Made by a program: the position numbers and the translations under genes. Shown here piece after piece: positions 19,868 to 30,173 of a stretch of 64,000 bases of DNA. The stretch's first letter is position 1; every line of letters begins with the position of its first letter. The notes beneath the pieces are model-generated. The model was not told the DNA's origin. It saw nothing but the letters and a program-made list of their open reading frames with translations, and searched no databases. Source of the stretch: Rhizobium sp. 16-488-2b (GTDB lineage: Bacteria > Pseudomonadota > Alphaproteobacteria > Rhizobiales > Rhizobiaceae); assembly GCF_017741815.1 (NCBI RefSeq), contig NZ_JAGHMF010000009.1, positions 62,001-126,000 of the forward strand, given 5' to 3'.

Positions 19868-20311
19868 ATGCCTCAGTTCGAAACGCACCGCCCCGTCCCG
19901 CATTCCGCAGACCAGATGTTCGATCTCGTTGCCGATGTCGAGAAATACCCGCAATTTCTGCCGCTCTGCGAGGGGCTTGCGATCCGCAGCCGCAAGGAGC
20001 GCGATGGCAAGGTCCTGCTCATCGCCGACATGACGGTCGGTTACAAGGCGATCCGCGAGACCTTCACGACGCAGGTGCTGCTCAACAAGGCCGAGCGCGT
20101 CATCGACGTCAAATACATCGACGGCCCCTTCAAGTATCTCGACAATCGCTGGCGCTTCGAGGACACCGCGTCGGGCTCCAACGTGCATTTCTTCATCGAT
20201 TACGAGTTCAAGAGCCGCATCCTCGGCGCTCTTATGGGCTCGATGTTCGACCGCGCCTTCCGGATGTTCACCGAAGCTTTCGAAACGCGCGCCGGCAAGA
20301 TCTACAGTTGA
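19868..20311 (+). CDS. ratA: RatA/Coq10-type START-domain protein
   Basis: This 147-aa protein begins MPQFETHRPVPHSADQMFDLVADVEKYPQFLPLCEG, the defining N terminus of the SRPBCC/START polyketide-cyclase family that includes E. coli RatA and mitochondrial Coq10. Alphaproteobacterial members are more likely ubiquinone-binding Coq10-like proteins than toxins. It starts 9 bp after the P-loop paralogue and is convergent with cinA. Confidence 0.88.
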   Translation: MPQFETHRPVPHSADQMFDLVADVEKYPQFLPLCEGLAIRSRKERDGKVLLIADMTVGYKAIRETFTTQVLLNKAERVIDVKYIDGPFKYLDNRWRFEDTASGSNVHFFIDYEFKSRILGALMGSMFDRAFRMFTEAFETRAGKIYS

Positions 20312-20317
20312 TCCAGC

Positions 20318-20818
20318 TTACTGCGGCCCGAGCTGCCGGATCATCGCCAGCGCCGTCCTGACGGTGGCGAGACGAACCTCGCCGCGGCCGATATCGCCAT
20401 AAAGCATCCTGTTGTGGATGAGGTCACCGTGCCGTGACTTGGCGGCGAGGTGCACGAGGCCAACGGGCTTTTCCGCCGATCCACCGCCTGGCCCGGCAAT
20501 GCCCGTGACGGCAACGGCGATCGATGCGCGCGAGCGGAAGAGGGCGCCATGTACCATCTGCCGCGCCGTCTCTTCCGATACCGCGCCGAAACGCGCAAGC
20601 GTCGCTTCCTGAACGCCCAGCATTTCCATCTTCGCGGTGTTCGTATAGGTGACGAAGCCACGGTCGACGACCGCCGACGAGCCGGCAATTTCTGTGAGCG
20701 CGCCGGCAATCAGCCCGCCGGTGCATGATTCCGCCGTCGAAACCATCAATCCCGCCGCTCCCAGTGTCCTGATGATGGCTTCGGCCTCGGACAGGATATC
20801 GGCGGGAAAGAGGCTCAT
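20318..20818 (-). CDS. pncC: CinA C-terminal domain protein, nicotinamide-nucleotide amidase
   Basis: This 166-aa stand-alone CinA-C domain protein deamidates NMN in pyridine-nucleotide salvage. Motifs: [57 protein letters not shown]. There is no N-terminal MoCF-type domain. The ATG at 20818 overlaps the ispDF stop by 4 bp (ATGA), so it is coupled to that gene. Confidence 0.92.
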   Translation of the reverse strand: MSLFPADILSEAEAIIRTLGAAGLMVSTAESCTGGLIAGALTEIAGSSAVVDRGFVTYTNTAKMEMLGVQEATLARFGAVSEETARQMVHGALFRSRASIAVAVTGIAGPGGGSAEKPVGLVHLAAKSRHGDLIHNRMLYGDIGRGEVRLATVRTALAMIRQLGPQ

Positions 20819-22035
20819 TGGCTGATCTCCTGATAGACGACGGTCGCTGTGGCGATTGCGGCGATCCCCTCGCGGCGGCCGACGAAGCCGATGGTCTCGT
20901 TGGTCGTCGCCTTGACCGAGCAGCGGTCGATCGTGATGCCGAGGAACTCCGAAAGCATGGCGCGCATCGTGTCGCGGTGCGGCCCGACCTTCGGCGCTTC
21001 GGCAATCAGCGTCACGTCGGCGTTCATGATGGTGCCGCCGCGCTCGCGAACGATCGTGGCCGCATGCTCGATGAAGATGCGAGATGGAGCGCCCTTCCAT
21101 TGCGGGTCCGACGGCGGGAAGTGGTCGCCGATATCGCCGGCGCCGCAGGTGGCAAGCAGCGCGTCCGTCAGCGCGTGCAGCGCGACGTCGGCGTCTGAGT
21201 GGCCCTTGAGCTTCTGGTCGTGCGGAATGAAAACGCCGCAGAGCGTCACGCCATCGCCGGCCTCGAGTTGGTGCACGTCGTAGCCGTTGCCTGTGCGCAC
21301 ATCGGGAAGGCGTGTGCTGGAAAGTCTCTGGTCCGCCATTGCGATATCACGCCTCACTGTCAGTTTTACATTGTCGGCCATGCCTTCGACGATGGTCACG
21401 GGGTGGCCGGCCCATTCGGCGATTGCCGCATCGTCGGTAAAATCGTTGCGATCGGCAGCCGCCGCCTTCTCATGCGCTGCAAGGATGATGCCGAAGTCGA
21501 AGGATTGCGGTGTCTGCGCGGCAAAGAGCTGCGCGCGGGGCACGGTCTCGACCACGATGTCGGATTGATCGGCGCGCTTCAGCGTATCAGCAACCGGCAT
21601 GGCTGGCAGCACGGCAGGCGCGCCCTCAGCTAGGGTGGCCGCGACGCGGTCGAGCAGATCGTGATCGAAGAATGGCCGCACGGCGTCGTGGATCAGGACA
21701 TGGGTGATCCCCTTGTCCTTCAGATGCCGAAGACCTGCGAGCACCGATTGTTGGCGCGTCGAGCCGCCATGGACAGTCGCGATTGGCAGCTTGGAGGTGA
21801 CACCAGCGGTTGCCTTCGCAAACAGAGCTTCGTCATCGGCGTGAATCACCGCGACGATCTCGGTCGCCCGATGCCATGTCGCAAAAAGTTCGAGCGTGTG
21901 GGCAATGACGGGCCGGCCACCGATCCGGCGATATTGCTTTGGGCCTTCAACGGATGCGCCAGCGCGCTCGCCCCGGCCTGCGGCCACCACGATAATTCCG
22001 ATCGATATCGGTTGCTTTTGATGCATTTGCGGCAT
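20815..22035 (-). CDS. ispDF: Bifunctional IspD/IspF enzyme of isoprenoid synthesis
   Basis: This fusion performs two non-consecutive steps of the MEP pathway. The N-terminal half (about 10-230) is 2-C-methyl-D-erythritol 4-phosphate cytidylyltransferase ([29 protein letters not shown]). The C-terminal half (about 245-405) is MEcPP synthase ([37 protein letters not shown], with metal-binding Asp and His). The fusion is usual in Alphaproteobacteria. It is 406 aa and divergent from dusB. Confidence 0.96.
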   Translation of the reverse strand: MPQMHQKQPISIGIIVVAAGRGERAGASVEGPKQYRRIGGRPVIAHTLELFATWHRATEIVAVIHADDEALFAKATAGVTSKLPIATVHGGSTRQQSVLAGLRHLKDKGITHVLIHDAVRPFFDHDLLDRVAATLAEGAPAVLPAMPVADTLKRADQSDIVVETVPRAQLFAAQTPQSFDFGIILAAHEKAAAADRNDFTDDAAIAEWAGHPVTIVEGMADNVKLTVRRDIAMADQRLSSTRLPDVRTGNGYDVHQLEAGDGVTLCGVFIPHDQKLKGHSDADVALHALTDALLATCGAGDIGDHFPPSDPQWKGAPSRIFIEHAATIVRERGGTIMNADVTLIAEAPKVGPHRDTMRAMLSEFLGITIDRCSVKATTNETIGFVGRREGIAAIATATVVYQEISQ

Positions 22036-22132
22036 AAATCCCCAAAAAGCAGAATTTCTGGAGGTGCTCTAACGGCTTGGCGCACCGAATTCCAGCATCT
22101 GCCCGAAAAATATCAATTCGGGCACTTCCCCC

Positions 22133-22161
22133 TTGGCAAGTCTTTTAAATCTGTCTAAAAA
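22133..22161 (+). promoter_or_regulatory. Candidate sigma-70 promoter for dusB-ntrBC
   Basis: TTGGCA, a 17-bp spacer and TAAAAA lie 37 bp upstream of the dusB start. The match is only moderate. I did not find a convincing NtrC palindrome here. Confidence 0.35.
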
Positions 22162-22197
22162 TAGTGCACCTGCTTAGCGTGCCTGAAAGATAATCAG

Positions 22198-23199
22198 TTG
22201 TCTGACATACACCTCGCATCTCCTTTGTGCATCGGAACCGTTGCGGTGCGCAACCGTATCGTGCTGGCCCCCATGTCCGGCGTCACCGATATGCCGTTCC
22301 GTCAATTGGCCTGGCGCCACGGCGCGGGACTGGTGGTGACCGAGATGGTGGCAAGCCGCGAACTCGTCAACGACACCGAACAATCCTGGGCGCGACTGAA
22401 GACCGCGGGCTTCAATCCGCACATGGTGCAGCTTGCCGGCCGCGAAGCGCACTGGATGGCGGAAGGCGCGAAGATCGCCGCCGATCACGGTGCCGATATC
22501 ATCGATATCAACATGGGATGCCCGGCCAAGAAGGTGATCGGCGGCTATTCCGGCTCGGCGCTGATGCGTGATCCCGACCACGCGCTCGGCCTGATCGAGG
22601 CGACAGTCAAGGCGGTCGATGTTCCCGTCACGCTCAAGATGCGGCTTGGCTGGGACGAGAATTCGATCAACGCCCCCGAAATCGCAAAGCGTGCCGAAGA
22701 CGCCGGCGTTCAACTGGTCACGATCCACGGCCGTACGCGCATGCAGTTTTACGAAGGACACGCCGATTGGGACGCGATCCGCGCCGTGCGCGATGTCCTC
22801 ACCATCCCGCTGGTCGCCAATGGCGACGTCGAAACGGTCGAGGATGCCCATGAAATCCTGCGCCGCTCGGGCGCCGATGCCGTTATGATCGGCCGTGGCT
22901 GCCAGGGGCGCCCGTGGCATGCCGGCGTGCTCGCCGGAGCCGATGCGCCTCAGCCATGGGAGATCGCCGATATCGCCGTCGAACATTATCGCATGATGCT
23001 CGATTTTTACGGGGAAGCGGTCGGCGTTCGTCATGCTCGCAAGCATCTCGGCTGGTATATGGAGCGCTTCGCACCGTCGGTGTCGGCAAACGACAAGGCG
23101 GCGATCATGACCGCACGCGACCCACGCGAGGTCTCGCAACGATTCCACGATGCCCTGGTCGCGGCGGCAGACAATACAGATGCCCGGGAGGCTGCATGA
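22198..23199 (+). CDS. dusB: tRNA-dihydrouridine synthase (NifR3)
   Basis: This FMN enzyme reduces uridines in the tRNA D-loop. The 333-aa protein has [28 protein letters not shown], the catalytic cysteine in [19 protein letters not shown] and [13 protein letters not shown]. Annotated start TTG 22198 gives [19 protein letters not shown], which fits the family N terminus; the next ATG (22273) would cut into the fold. In rhizobia this gene (nifR3) is the first gene of the ntrBC operon, as here, with a 4-bp overlap into ntrB. Confidence 0.94.
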   Translation: MSDIHLASPLCIGTVAVRNRIVLAPMSGVTDMPFRQLAWRHGAGLVVTEMVASRELVNDTEQSWARLKTAGFNPHMVQLAGREAHWMAEGAKIAADHGADIIDINMGCPAKKVIGGYSGSALMRDPDHALGLIEATVKAVDVPVTLKMRLGWDENSINAPEIAKRAEDAGVQLVTIHGRTRMQFYEGHADWDAIRAVRDVLTIPLVANGDVETVEDAHEILRRSGADAVMIGRGCQGRPWHAGVLAGADAPQPWEIADIAVEHYRMMLDFYGEAVGVRHARKHLGWYMERFAPSVSANDKAAIMTARDPREVSQRFHDALVAAADNTDAREAA

Positions 23200-24343
23200 C
23201 AAACGACGCGTCGCTATCATCTGCCCATGCCGGCAGTGCCGTCGCCATGGCCGTTCTCAACGCCATCCAGAACCCCGTCATCATGGTCGATGATGCTGGG
23301 CTTGTCGCCTTTGCCAACTGGGAGGCGGAAGCCTTCTTCGGGGCCAGCGCCTCGCATCTGGCGCGCTACAAGATCTCGACCTTCATTCCCTTCGGCAGCC
23401 CGCTTCTGGCGCTGATCGACCAGGTGCGCGAACGCCGCGCGCCGATCAACGAGTATCGCGTCGATCTAAGCTCGCCAAGGCTTGGCCAGGACAAGCTCGT
23501 CGACATCTACGTGGCGCCGGTGACAAGCGAGCCAGGCTCCGTCGTCATAGTCTTCCAGGAACGCTCGATGGCCGACAAGATCGACCGGCAGCTGACGCAT
23601 CGCGCCGCCGCCCGTTCGGTCACCGGTCTCGCGTCCATGCTGGCGCACGAGATCAAGAACCCGCTCTCCGGCATTCGCGGCGCCGCGCAGCTGCTCGAGC
23701 ACTCGGCAACCGACGACGACCGCGCGTTGACCCGGCTGATCTGCGACGAAACCGACCGCATCGTTTCGCTGGTCGACCGCATGGAAGTCTTCTCCGACGA
23801 GCGCCCCGTCGACCGCGTGCCCGTGAACATCCACTCCGTGCTCGATCATGTGAAGGCAGTCGCCAAGGCGGGCTTTGCGCGTCACATCAAGATCACCGAG
23901 AACTACGACCCCTCGCTGCCATCGGTCTACGCCAACCGCGACCAGCTGGTGCAGGTCTTCCTCAATCTCGTGAAGAACGCTGCCGAGGCGATCGGCGACC
24001 GCCCGGATGGCGAAGTCGTGCTGACGACCGCCTATCGTCCCGGCATCCGCCTCTCTGTCGCGGGAACGCGCGAGAAGATCTCGCTGCCGCTGGAGTTCTG
24101 CGTGCAGGACAACGGCCCTGGCGTGCCGTCCGATCTCCTGCCGCATCTGTTCGATCCCTTCATCACCACCAAGACCAACGGCAGCGGCCTCGGCCTTGCG
24201 CTGGTGGCCAAGATCATCGGTGATCATGGCGGCATCATCGAATGCGACAGCCAGACCAACAAAACCACATTCCGCGTGCTCATGCCTGCCTCCAAGGACG
24301 CATCGCTTGAGGACGCAACCATAACCCCCACAGGACCTTCTCG

Positions 24344-24347
<4 letters not shown>
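23196..24347 (+). CDS. ntrB: Nitrogen regulation sensor histidine kinase NtrB
   Basis: NtrB (GlnL) phosphorylates NtrC when nitrogen is scarce and acts as phosphatase when bound by PII. The 383-aa protein has a PAS domain (about 20-125), the H-box [15 protein letters not shown] with phosphorylated His151, the N-box [15 protein letters not shown], and G-boxes DNGPGVP and [18 protein letters not shown]. No membrane segments are present, so it is cytoplasmic. It overlaps dusB and ntrC by 4 bp each. Confidence 0.97.
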
Positions 24348-25795
<1,448 letters not shown>

Positions 25796-25801
25796 CGCCC
25801 T

Positions 25802-25854
25802 GCAACGCTTGACAATGTGACGTGATGCGTTGCATTTTCGCCACATTGCGTTGC
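25802..25854. promoter_or_regulatory. Nested inverted repeats and candidate promoter before ntrY
   Basis: GCAACGC (25802) can pair with GCGTTGC at 25827 or at 25848, and CAATGTG (25813) with CACATTG (25842), giving alternative hairpins. A TTGACA hexamer at 25809 with a poor -10 (CATTTT at 25833) lies within. It may be the ntrYX promoter with an operator, or an attenuator-like leader. Confidence 0.35.
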
Positions 25855-26006
25855 CAATAAGTCACGCAAGGGGTTTGTGTTCCTGCGGTCAGTTCTGCGT
25901 CCGAAGATCCGGCTCGACGATGGACGAGCGGGAGATCGAGCGCGGTCTTTCACCCTGACCCATGGACGGCGGCGAAATGCGTTTCGCCGCGTGGAGAGTT
26001 AAACGA

Positions 26007-28277
26007 ATGAAGCAGGATGCGTTGCCGCCGGCGGCGGAGGGCGAAGCAGTTACCACGGTAACGGATCGCCGCGCGCTGTTTGCTCTGCCCGGTCTCGTGC
26101 TTGCCGGGGGCGCGCTCCTCTGCGCCACGATGACGCTCTTCGTGCTGCTCGGCCTGACGCCGATCGCCCCGACATCGCCGGTGGTCATCACCTCCGTCGT
26201 CGTCAATTCCTTCTTCGTCCTCGGCCTTATGGCGTTGATCGGTCGCGAGGTCTCGCGGCTTCTGAAAGCGCGCAAGCGTGGCCGTGCCGCAGCACGCCTG
26301 CATATCCGCATCGTTGTCCTCTTCTCGATCGTCGCGATCACGCCCGCCATCCTCGTTGCTCTCTTTGCCAGTATCACGCTGAACGCCGGTCTCGACCGCT
26401 GGTTCGCGCTGAGGACGCAGTCGATCGTCAGTTCCTCCCGAAACATCGGGCAGGCCTACATGATGGAGAATGCAAGCTATCTGCAGGGCCAGACGGTCTC
26501 GATGGCAAACGATCTCGAGCGCAATCGCCAGTTGTTCAATCTCGACCGCACCGGCTTTGCTGAGTTGATGACACGCCAGGCGAGGGGACGCGGCCTGCTC
26601 GGCGCCTTCCTGGTGGAGGCGGATGGTACTGTGATCACGCAGGCCGATATCAAGACCGAGAAGCCATTACCGGCGATCCCGCAGGATGCCTTGAACAAGG
26701 CCTCGGCCGGCCAACCGACGCTCATCCCGCCGGGTGTCACCAATCTCGTCGGCGCCATCATCCGGCTCGAATCCATCGACGGCGCTTTCCTCTATACTGT
26801 GCGCGCGGTTGACCCCAAGGTCATGACCGCGATGCGGATGATGGAGGAGAACGCCACCGAGTATAAATCGATGGAGGCGGGGCGTTTCTCGCTGCAGATC
26901 GCTTTTGCCATTCTATATGTCGGTTTCGCACTAATCGTGCTTCTTGCCGCAATCTGGACCGCAATCGCCGTGGCCGACCGCATTGTCCGCCCGATCCGGT
27001 TGCTGATCACCGCGGCCGACAGCGTCGCCTCCGGCAACATGGACATCGTCGTTCCCGTGCACGCCGTCGATGGCGACGTCGCCAACCTGTCGCGCACCTT
27101 CAACAAGATGATCTCCGAAATCCGCACCCAGCGCGACGAGATCCTTGAGGCCAAGGACGAGGTGGATGACCGCCGCCGCTTCATCGAGGCCGTGCTGTCG
27201 GGCGTGACCGCCGCCGTCATCGGCGTCGAGCATGATCGCCGGGTCACCATCGTCAACAGTTCGGCCGAAACGCTGATGGCACTCGATGCGGGGGACATGC
27301 TCGGCAAGCAGCTTTCCGAGATCGCGCCCGAGGTCGACCAGGTGCTCACCGAGGCGGCGTCGCGCTATCGCGGCGATTTCCGCAAGCAAATCGCGCTGGT
27401 ACGTGCCGGCACCGTGCGTACGCTGAGCGTCCAGGTAACGCGCGAGGAAGTGCGCGATCTCAGCGAATCCTACGTCATCACGCTCGACGACATCACAGAC
27501 CTCGTCATCGCCCAGCGCTCCACCGCCTGGGGAGACGTGGCGCGCCGTATCGCCCACGAAATCAAGAACCCGCTGACCCCGATCCAGCTGTCGGCCGAGC
27601 GCATCCAGCGCCGCTATGGCAAGCAGATCAACCAGGATGACCGCGGCGTCTTCGATCAGTGCACCGAGACGATCATCCGCCAGGTCGGCGATATTGGCCG
27701 CATGGTCGACGAGTTCTCCTCTTTCGCGCGCATGCCGAAGCCGATCAAGGAGCCGAGCGACCTGCGCAAGATCCTGCACGACGCGGTCTTCCTGCGCGAG
27801 ATGGGTAACAGCCACGTCGCCTTCCTTCAGGAGTTCGGCGACGCGCCGCTCGAAGGACAATTCGACAGCCGCATGCTGGGGCAGGCCTTCGGCAATCTCA
27901 TCAAGAATGCGGTGGAAGCGATCGAGGCTGTTCCGGCCAACGAGCGCGAGGAGCGTAAGGTGCTGGTACGCGCATCGCTCGATCAGCCGCGTGACCGTTT
28001 CACCGTCGATATCATCGATAACGGGCGCGGTCTGCCTGTCGAGAACCGGCACAGCATTTTGGAGCCGTATATGACGATGCGCGAGAAAGGGACCGGTCTC
28101 GGCCTCGCCATCGTGAAGAAGATTATTGAAGAACATGGCGGGCAGCTCGAACTGCATGATGCACCCGCTGATTTTGACCAGGGAAGAGGGGCCATGATCC
28201 GCGTGCATCTGCCACGCCTGGAGCAATCGCCCGCCGCCTCGGCCGCAAGTGACAAGGAAAATGCATATGGCCTCTGA
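26007..28277 (+). CDS. ntrY: Membrane sensor histidine kinase NtrY
   Basis: NtrY senses a nitrogen- or redox-related signal and phosphorylates NtrX. The 756-aa protein has three N-terminal membrane helices (about 23-46, 53-78, 95-120), a periplasmic sensor loop, a fourth helix near 290-325, HAMP, a PAS domain (about 385-480), the H-box [19 protein letters not shown] and an ATPase domain ending with GTGLGLAIVKKIIEEHGG. The ATG at 26007 follows GGAGAG; upstream ATGs at 25962 and 25977 are in frame but lack a good site. It overlaps ntrX by 11 bp. Confidence 0.96.
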   Translation: MKQDALPPAAEGEAVTTVTDRRALFALPGLVLAGGALLCATMTLFVLLGLTPIAPTSPVVITSVVVNSFFVLGLMALIGREVSRLLKARKRGRAAARLHIRIVVLFSIVAITPAILVALFASITLNAGLDRWFALRTQSIVSSSRNIGQAYMMENASYLQGQTVSMANDLERNRQLFNLDRTGFAELMTRQARGRGLLGAFLVEADGTVITQADIKTEKPLPAIPQDALNKASAGQPTLIPPGVTNLVGAIIRLESIDGAFLYTVRAVDPKVMTAMRMMEENATEYKSMEAGRFSLQIAFAILYVGFALIVLLAAIWTAIAVADRIVRPIRLLITAADSVASGNMDIVVPVHAVDGDVANLSRTFNKMISEIRTQRDEILEAKDEVDDRRRFIEAVLSGVTAAVIGVEHDRRVTIVNSSAETLMALDAGDMLGKQLSEIAPEVDQVLTEAASRYRGDFRKQIALVRAGTVRTLSVQVTREEVRDLSESYVITLDDITDLVIAQRSTAWGDVARRIAHEIKNPLTPIQLSAERIQRRYGKQINQDDRGVFDQCTETIIRQVGDIGRMVDEFSSFARMPKPIKEPSDLRKILHDAVFLREMGNSHVAFLQEFGDAPLEGQFDSRMLGQAFGNLIKNAVEAIEAVPANEREERKVLVRASLDQPRDRFTVDIIDNGRGLPVENRHSILEPYMTMREKGTGLGLAIVKKIIEEHGGQLELHDAPADFDQGRGAMIRVHLPRLEQSPAASAASDKENAYGL

Positions 28278-29631
28278 TATTCTGGTCGTCGACGACGAAC
28301 ACGACATCCGCGAGATCGTCTCCGGCATTCTCTCCGACGAGGGCCACGAGACCCGCACCGCACACGACAGCGACAGCGCTCTGGCTGCGATCTCGGACCG
28401 TGCGCCGCGGCTGATCTTCCTCGACATCTGGATGCAGGGCAGCAAGCTCGATGGTCTGGCGTTGCTGGATGAGGTCAAGGCGCGCCATCCCGATATTCCG
28501 GTCGTCATGATCTCCGGTCACGGCAACGTCGAAACCGCTGTCTCCGCCATCAAGCGCGGCGCCTTCGATTTCATCGAGAAGCCCTTCAAGGCCGACCGCC
28601 TGATCCTGATTGCCGAGCGTGCGCTGGAAAACTCCAAGCTCAAGCGTGAAGTCTCCGAATTGAAGCGCAAGGCCGGCGATCCGGTCGAGCTGATCGGCAC
28701 CTCCGTTGCCGTCTCGCAGCTGCGCCAGACGATCGAGAAGGTATCGCCGACCAACAGCCGCATCATGATCCTCGGCTCCTCCGGCTCCGGCAAGGAGCTG
28801 GTCGCGCGGATGATCCACAAGAAGTCGTCGCGCGCGAGTGGTCCGTTCGTGGCCATCAATGCCGCCAACATCACGCCCGACCGCATGGAAGTGGCGCTCT
28901 TCGGAACCGAAGGCTCGCCCGGCCAGGCGCGCAAGATCGGCGCGCTTGAGGAAGCCCATCGCGGCATTCTCTATCTCGACGAGGTCGGCGAAATGCCGCG
29001 CGAGACGCAGAACAAGATCCTGCGCGTGTTGGTCGATCAGCAGTTCGAGCGCGTTGGCGGTTCCAAGCGCGTGAAGGTCGATGTGCGCATCGTCTCGTCC
29101 ACGGCCTACAACCTGGAAAGCCGGATTGCCGAGGGCTGGTTCCGCGAGGATCTCTACCACCGCCTCGCCGTGGTGCCGGTCAAGGTGCCGTCGTTGGCGG
29201 AGCGTCGCGAGGATATTCCATTCCTTGTCGATCAGTTGATGCGCCAGATTTCCGAGCAGGCCGGCATTCGTCCACGCCGCATCGGCGACGATGCGATGGC
29301 GGTTCTGCAGGCCCACGACTGGCCGGGCAATATCCGCCAGCTGCGCAACAACATCGAGCGCCTGATGATTCTCGCCCGGTCCGATGGCCCGGATGCGCCG
29401 ATCACTGCCGAGATGCTGCCGACCGACCTCGGCGACATGCTGCCGAAAGTATCGGCCAAGAACGACTACCACATCATGACGCTGCCGTTGCGCGAGGCGC
29501 GCGAGATGTTCGAGAAGGATTATCTCATCGCCCAGATCAATCGATTCGGCGGCAATATCTCGCGTACCGCCGAGTTCGTCGGCATGGAGCGTTCGGCGCT
29601 GCACCGCAAGTTGAAGTCGCTGGGTGTCTGA
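28267..29631 (+). CDS. ntrX: Nitrogen/redox response regulator NtrX
   Basis: NtrX is the partner of NtrY. The 454-aa protein has a receiver domain with Asp53 (IFLDIWMQGSKLDG), an AAA+ domain with Walker A GSSGSGKELVARMI and Walker B GILYLDEVGEMP, and a Fis-type HTH (ISRTAEFVGMERSALHRKLKSLG). The GAFTGA loop that contacts sigma-54 is missing: the segment reads FGTEGSPGQARKIGAL. This is characteristic of NtrX and suggests it does not act with sigma-54 in the classical way. The start MASDILVVDDEHD fits the family. Confidence 0.96.
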   Translation: MASDILVVDDEHDIREIVSGILSDEGHETRTAHDSDSALAAISDRAPRLIFLDIWMQGSKLDGLALLDEVKARHPDIPVVMISGHGNVETAVSAIKRGAFDFIEKPFKADRLILIAERALENSKLKREVSELKRKAGDPVELIGTSVAVSQLRQTIEKVSPTNSRIMILGSSGSGKELVARMIHKKSSRASGPFVAINAANITPDRMEVALFGTEGSPGQARKIGALEEAHRGILYLDEVGEMPRETQNKILRVLVDQQFERVGGSKRVKVDVRIVSSTAYNLESRIAEGWFREDLYHRLAVVPVKVPSLAERREDIPFLVDQLMRQISEQAGIRPRRIGDDAMAVLQAHDWPGNIRQLRNNIERLMILARSDGPDAPITAEMLPTDLGDMLPKVSAKNDYHIMTLPLREAREMFEKDYLIAQINRFGGNISRTAEFVGMERSALHRKLKSLGV

Positions 29632-29872
29632 TCAGAGGCTTGATCGGTAGCCGGCGTGTCTTTTCGATGGGCGGGCAGGGTAGCGGCAGCGCATGAGTTG
29701 ATCTGCTGCCGCATAAAATTAGACAGGTCTTTTTCGCCGTTGCGGAAAAGATTGCGATTTGATACCAAAGGCTTTCCAGGCTGCAGGGATGAGGGTTGTC
29801 GGCTGCCTGATGGAAAAATAAGAAGTATTTTACCGGCACGTGAAGGCCGGCAATAAAGAAAGAATCGGCGCG
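29632..29872. other. Intergenic region ntrX-hfq without a recognisable gene
   Basis: This 241-bp stretch holds no credible coding frame. It presumably contains the hfq promoter. A weak CCGG-rich inverted pair lies near 29832-29851. In Sinorhizobium I recall trkA and a D-amino-acid aminotransferase gene at this position; neither is present. Confidence 0.5.
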
Positions 29873-30115
29873 ATGGCGGAACGTTCTCAAAACCTGCAGG
29901 ACTTATTTCTCAATACTGTTCGCAAGCAAAAGATTTCCCTGACTATATTTCTGATTAACGGTGTGAAGCTGACCGGCGTTGTTACGTCGTTCGACAACTT
30001 CTGCGTTCTGCTGCGCCGTGACGGCCATTCGCAACTCGTGTATAAGCACGCGATCTCGACCATCATGCCCGGCCAGCCGATGCAGATGTTCGAAAGCGAA
30101 GAATCCGCTTCCTGA
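29873..30115 (+). CDS. hfq: RNA chaperone Hfq
   Basis: This hexameric Sm-like protein matches small RNAs to mRNAs. It is 80 aa with Sm1 ([32 protein letters not shown]) and the Sm2 signature ([11 protein letters not shown]). The ATG at 29873 gives [14 protein letters not shown], the normal alphaproteobacterial N terminus. The short C-terminal tail is usual for rhizobial Hfq. It is followed by hflX, the usual partner. Confidence 0.98.
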   Translation: MAERSQNLQDLFLNTVRKQKISLTIFLINGVKLTGVVTSFDNFCVLLRRDGHSQLVYKHAISTIMPGQPMQMFESEESAS

Positions 30116-30173
30116 CAGGACAGACGTCATCTCGACACGTGATACCAAGAATGATTCGATCATCCCGGAAGCC

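Noticed and set aside
22162..22185. NtrC binding site (TGCACC...) upstream of dusB
   Set aside because: TGCACC is present, but the second half (GCGTGC) does not match GGTGCA at the right spacing.
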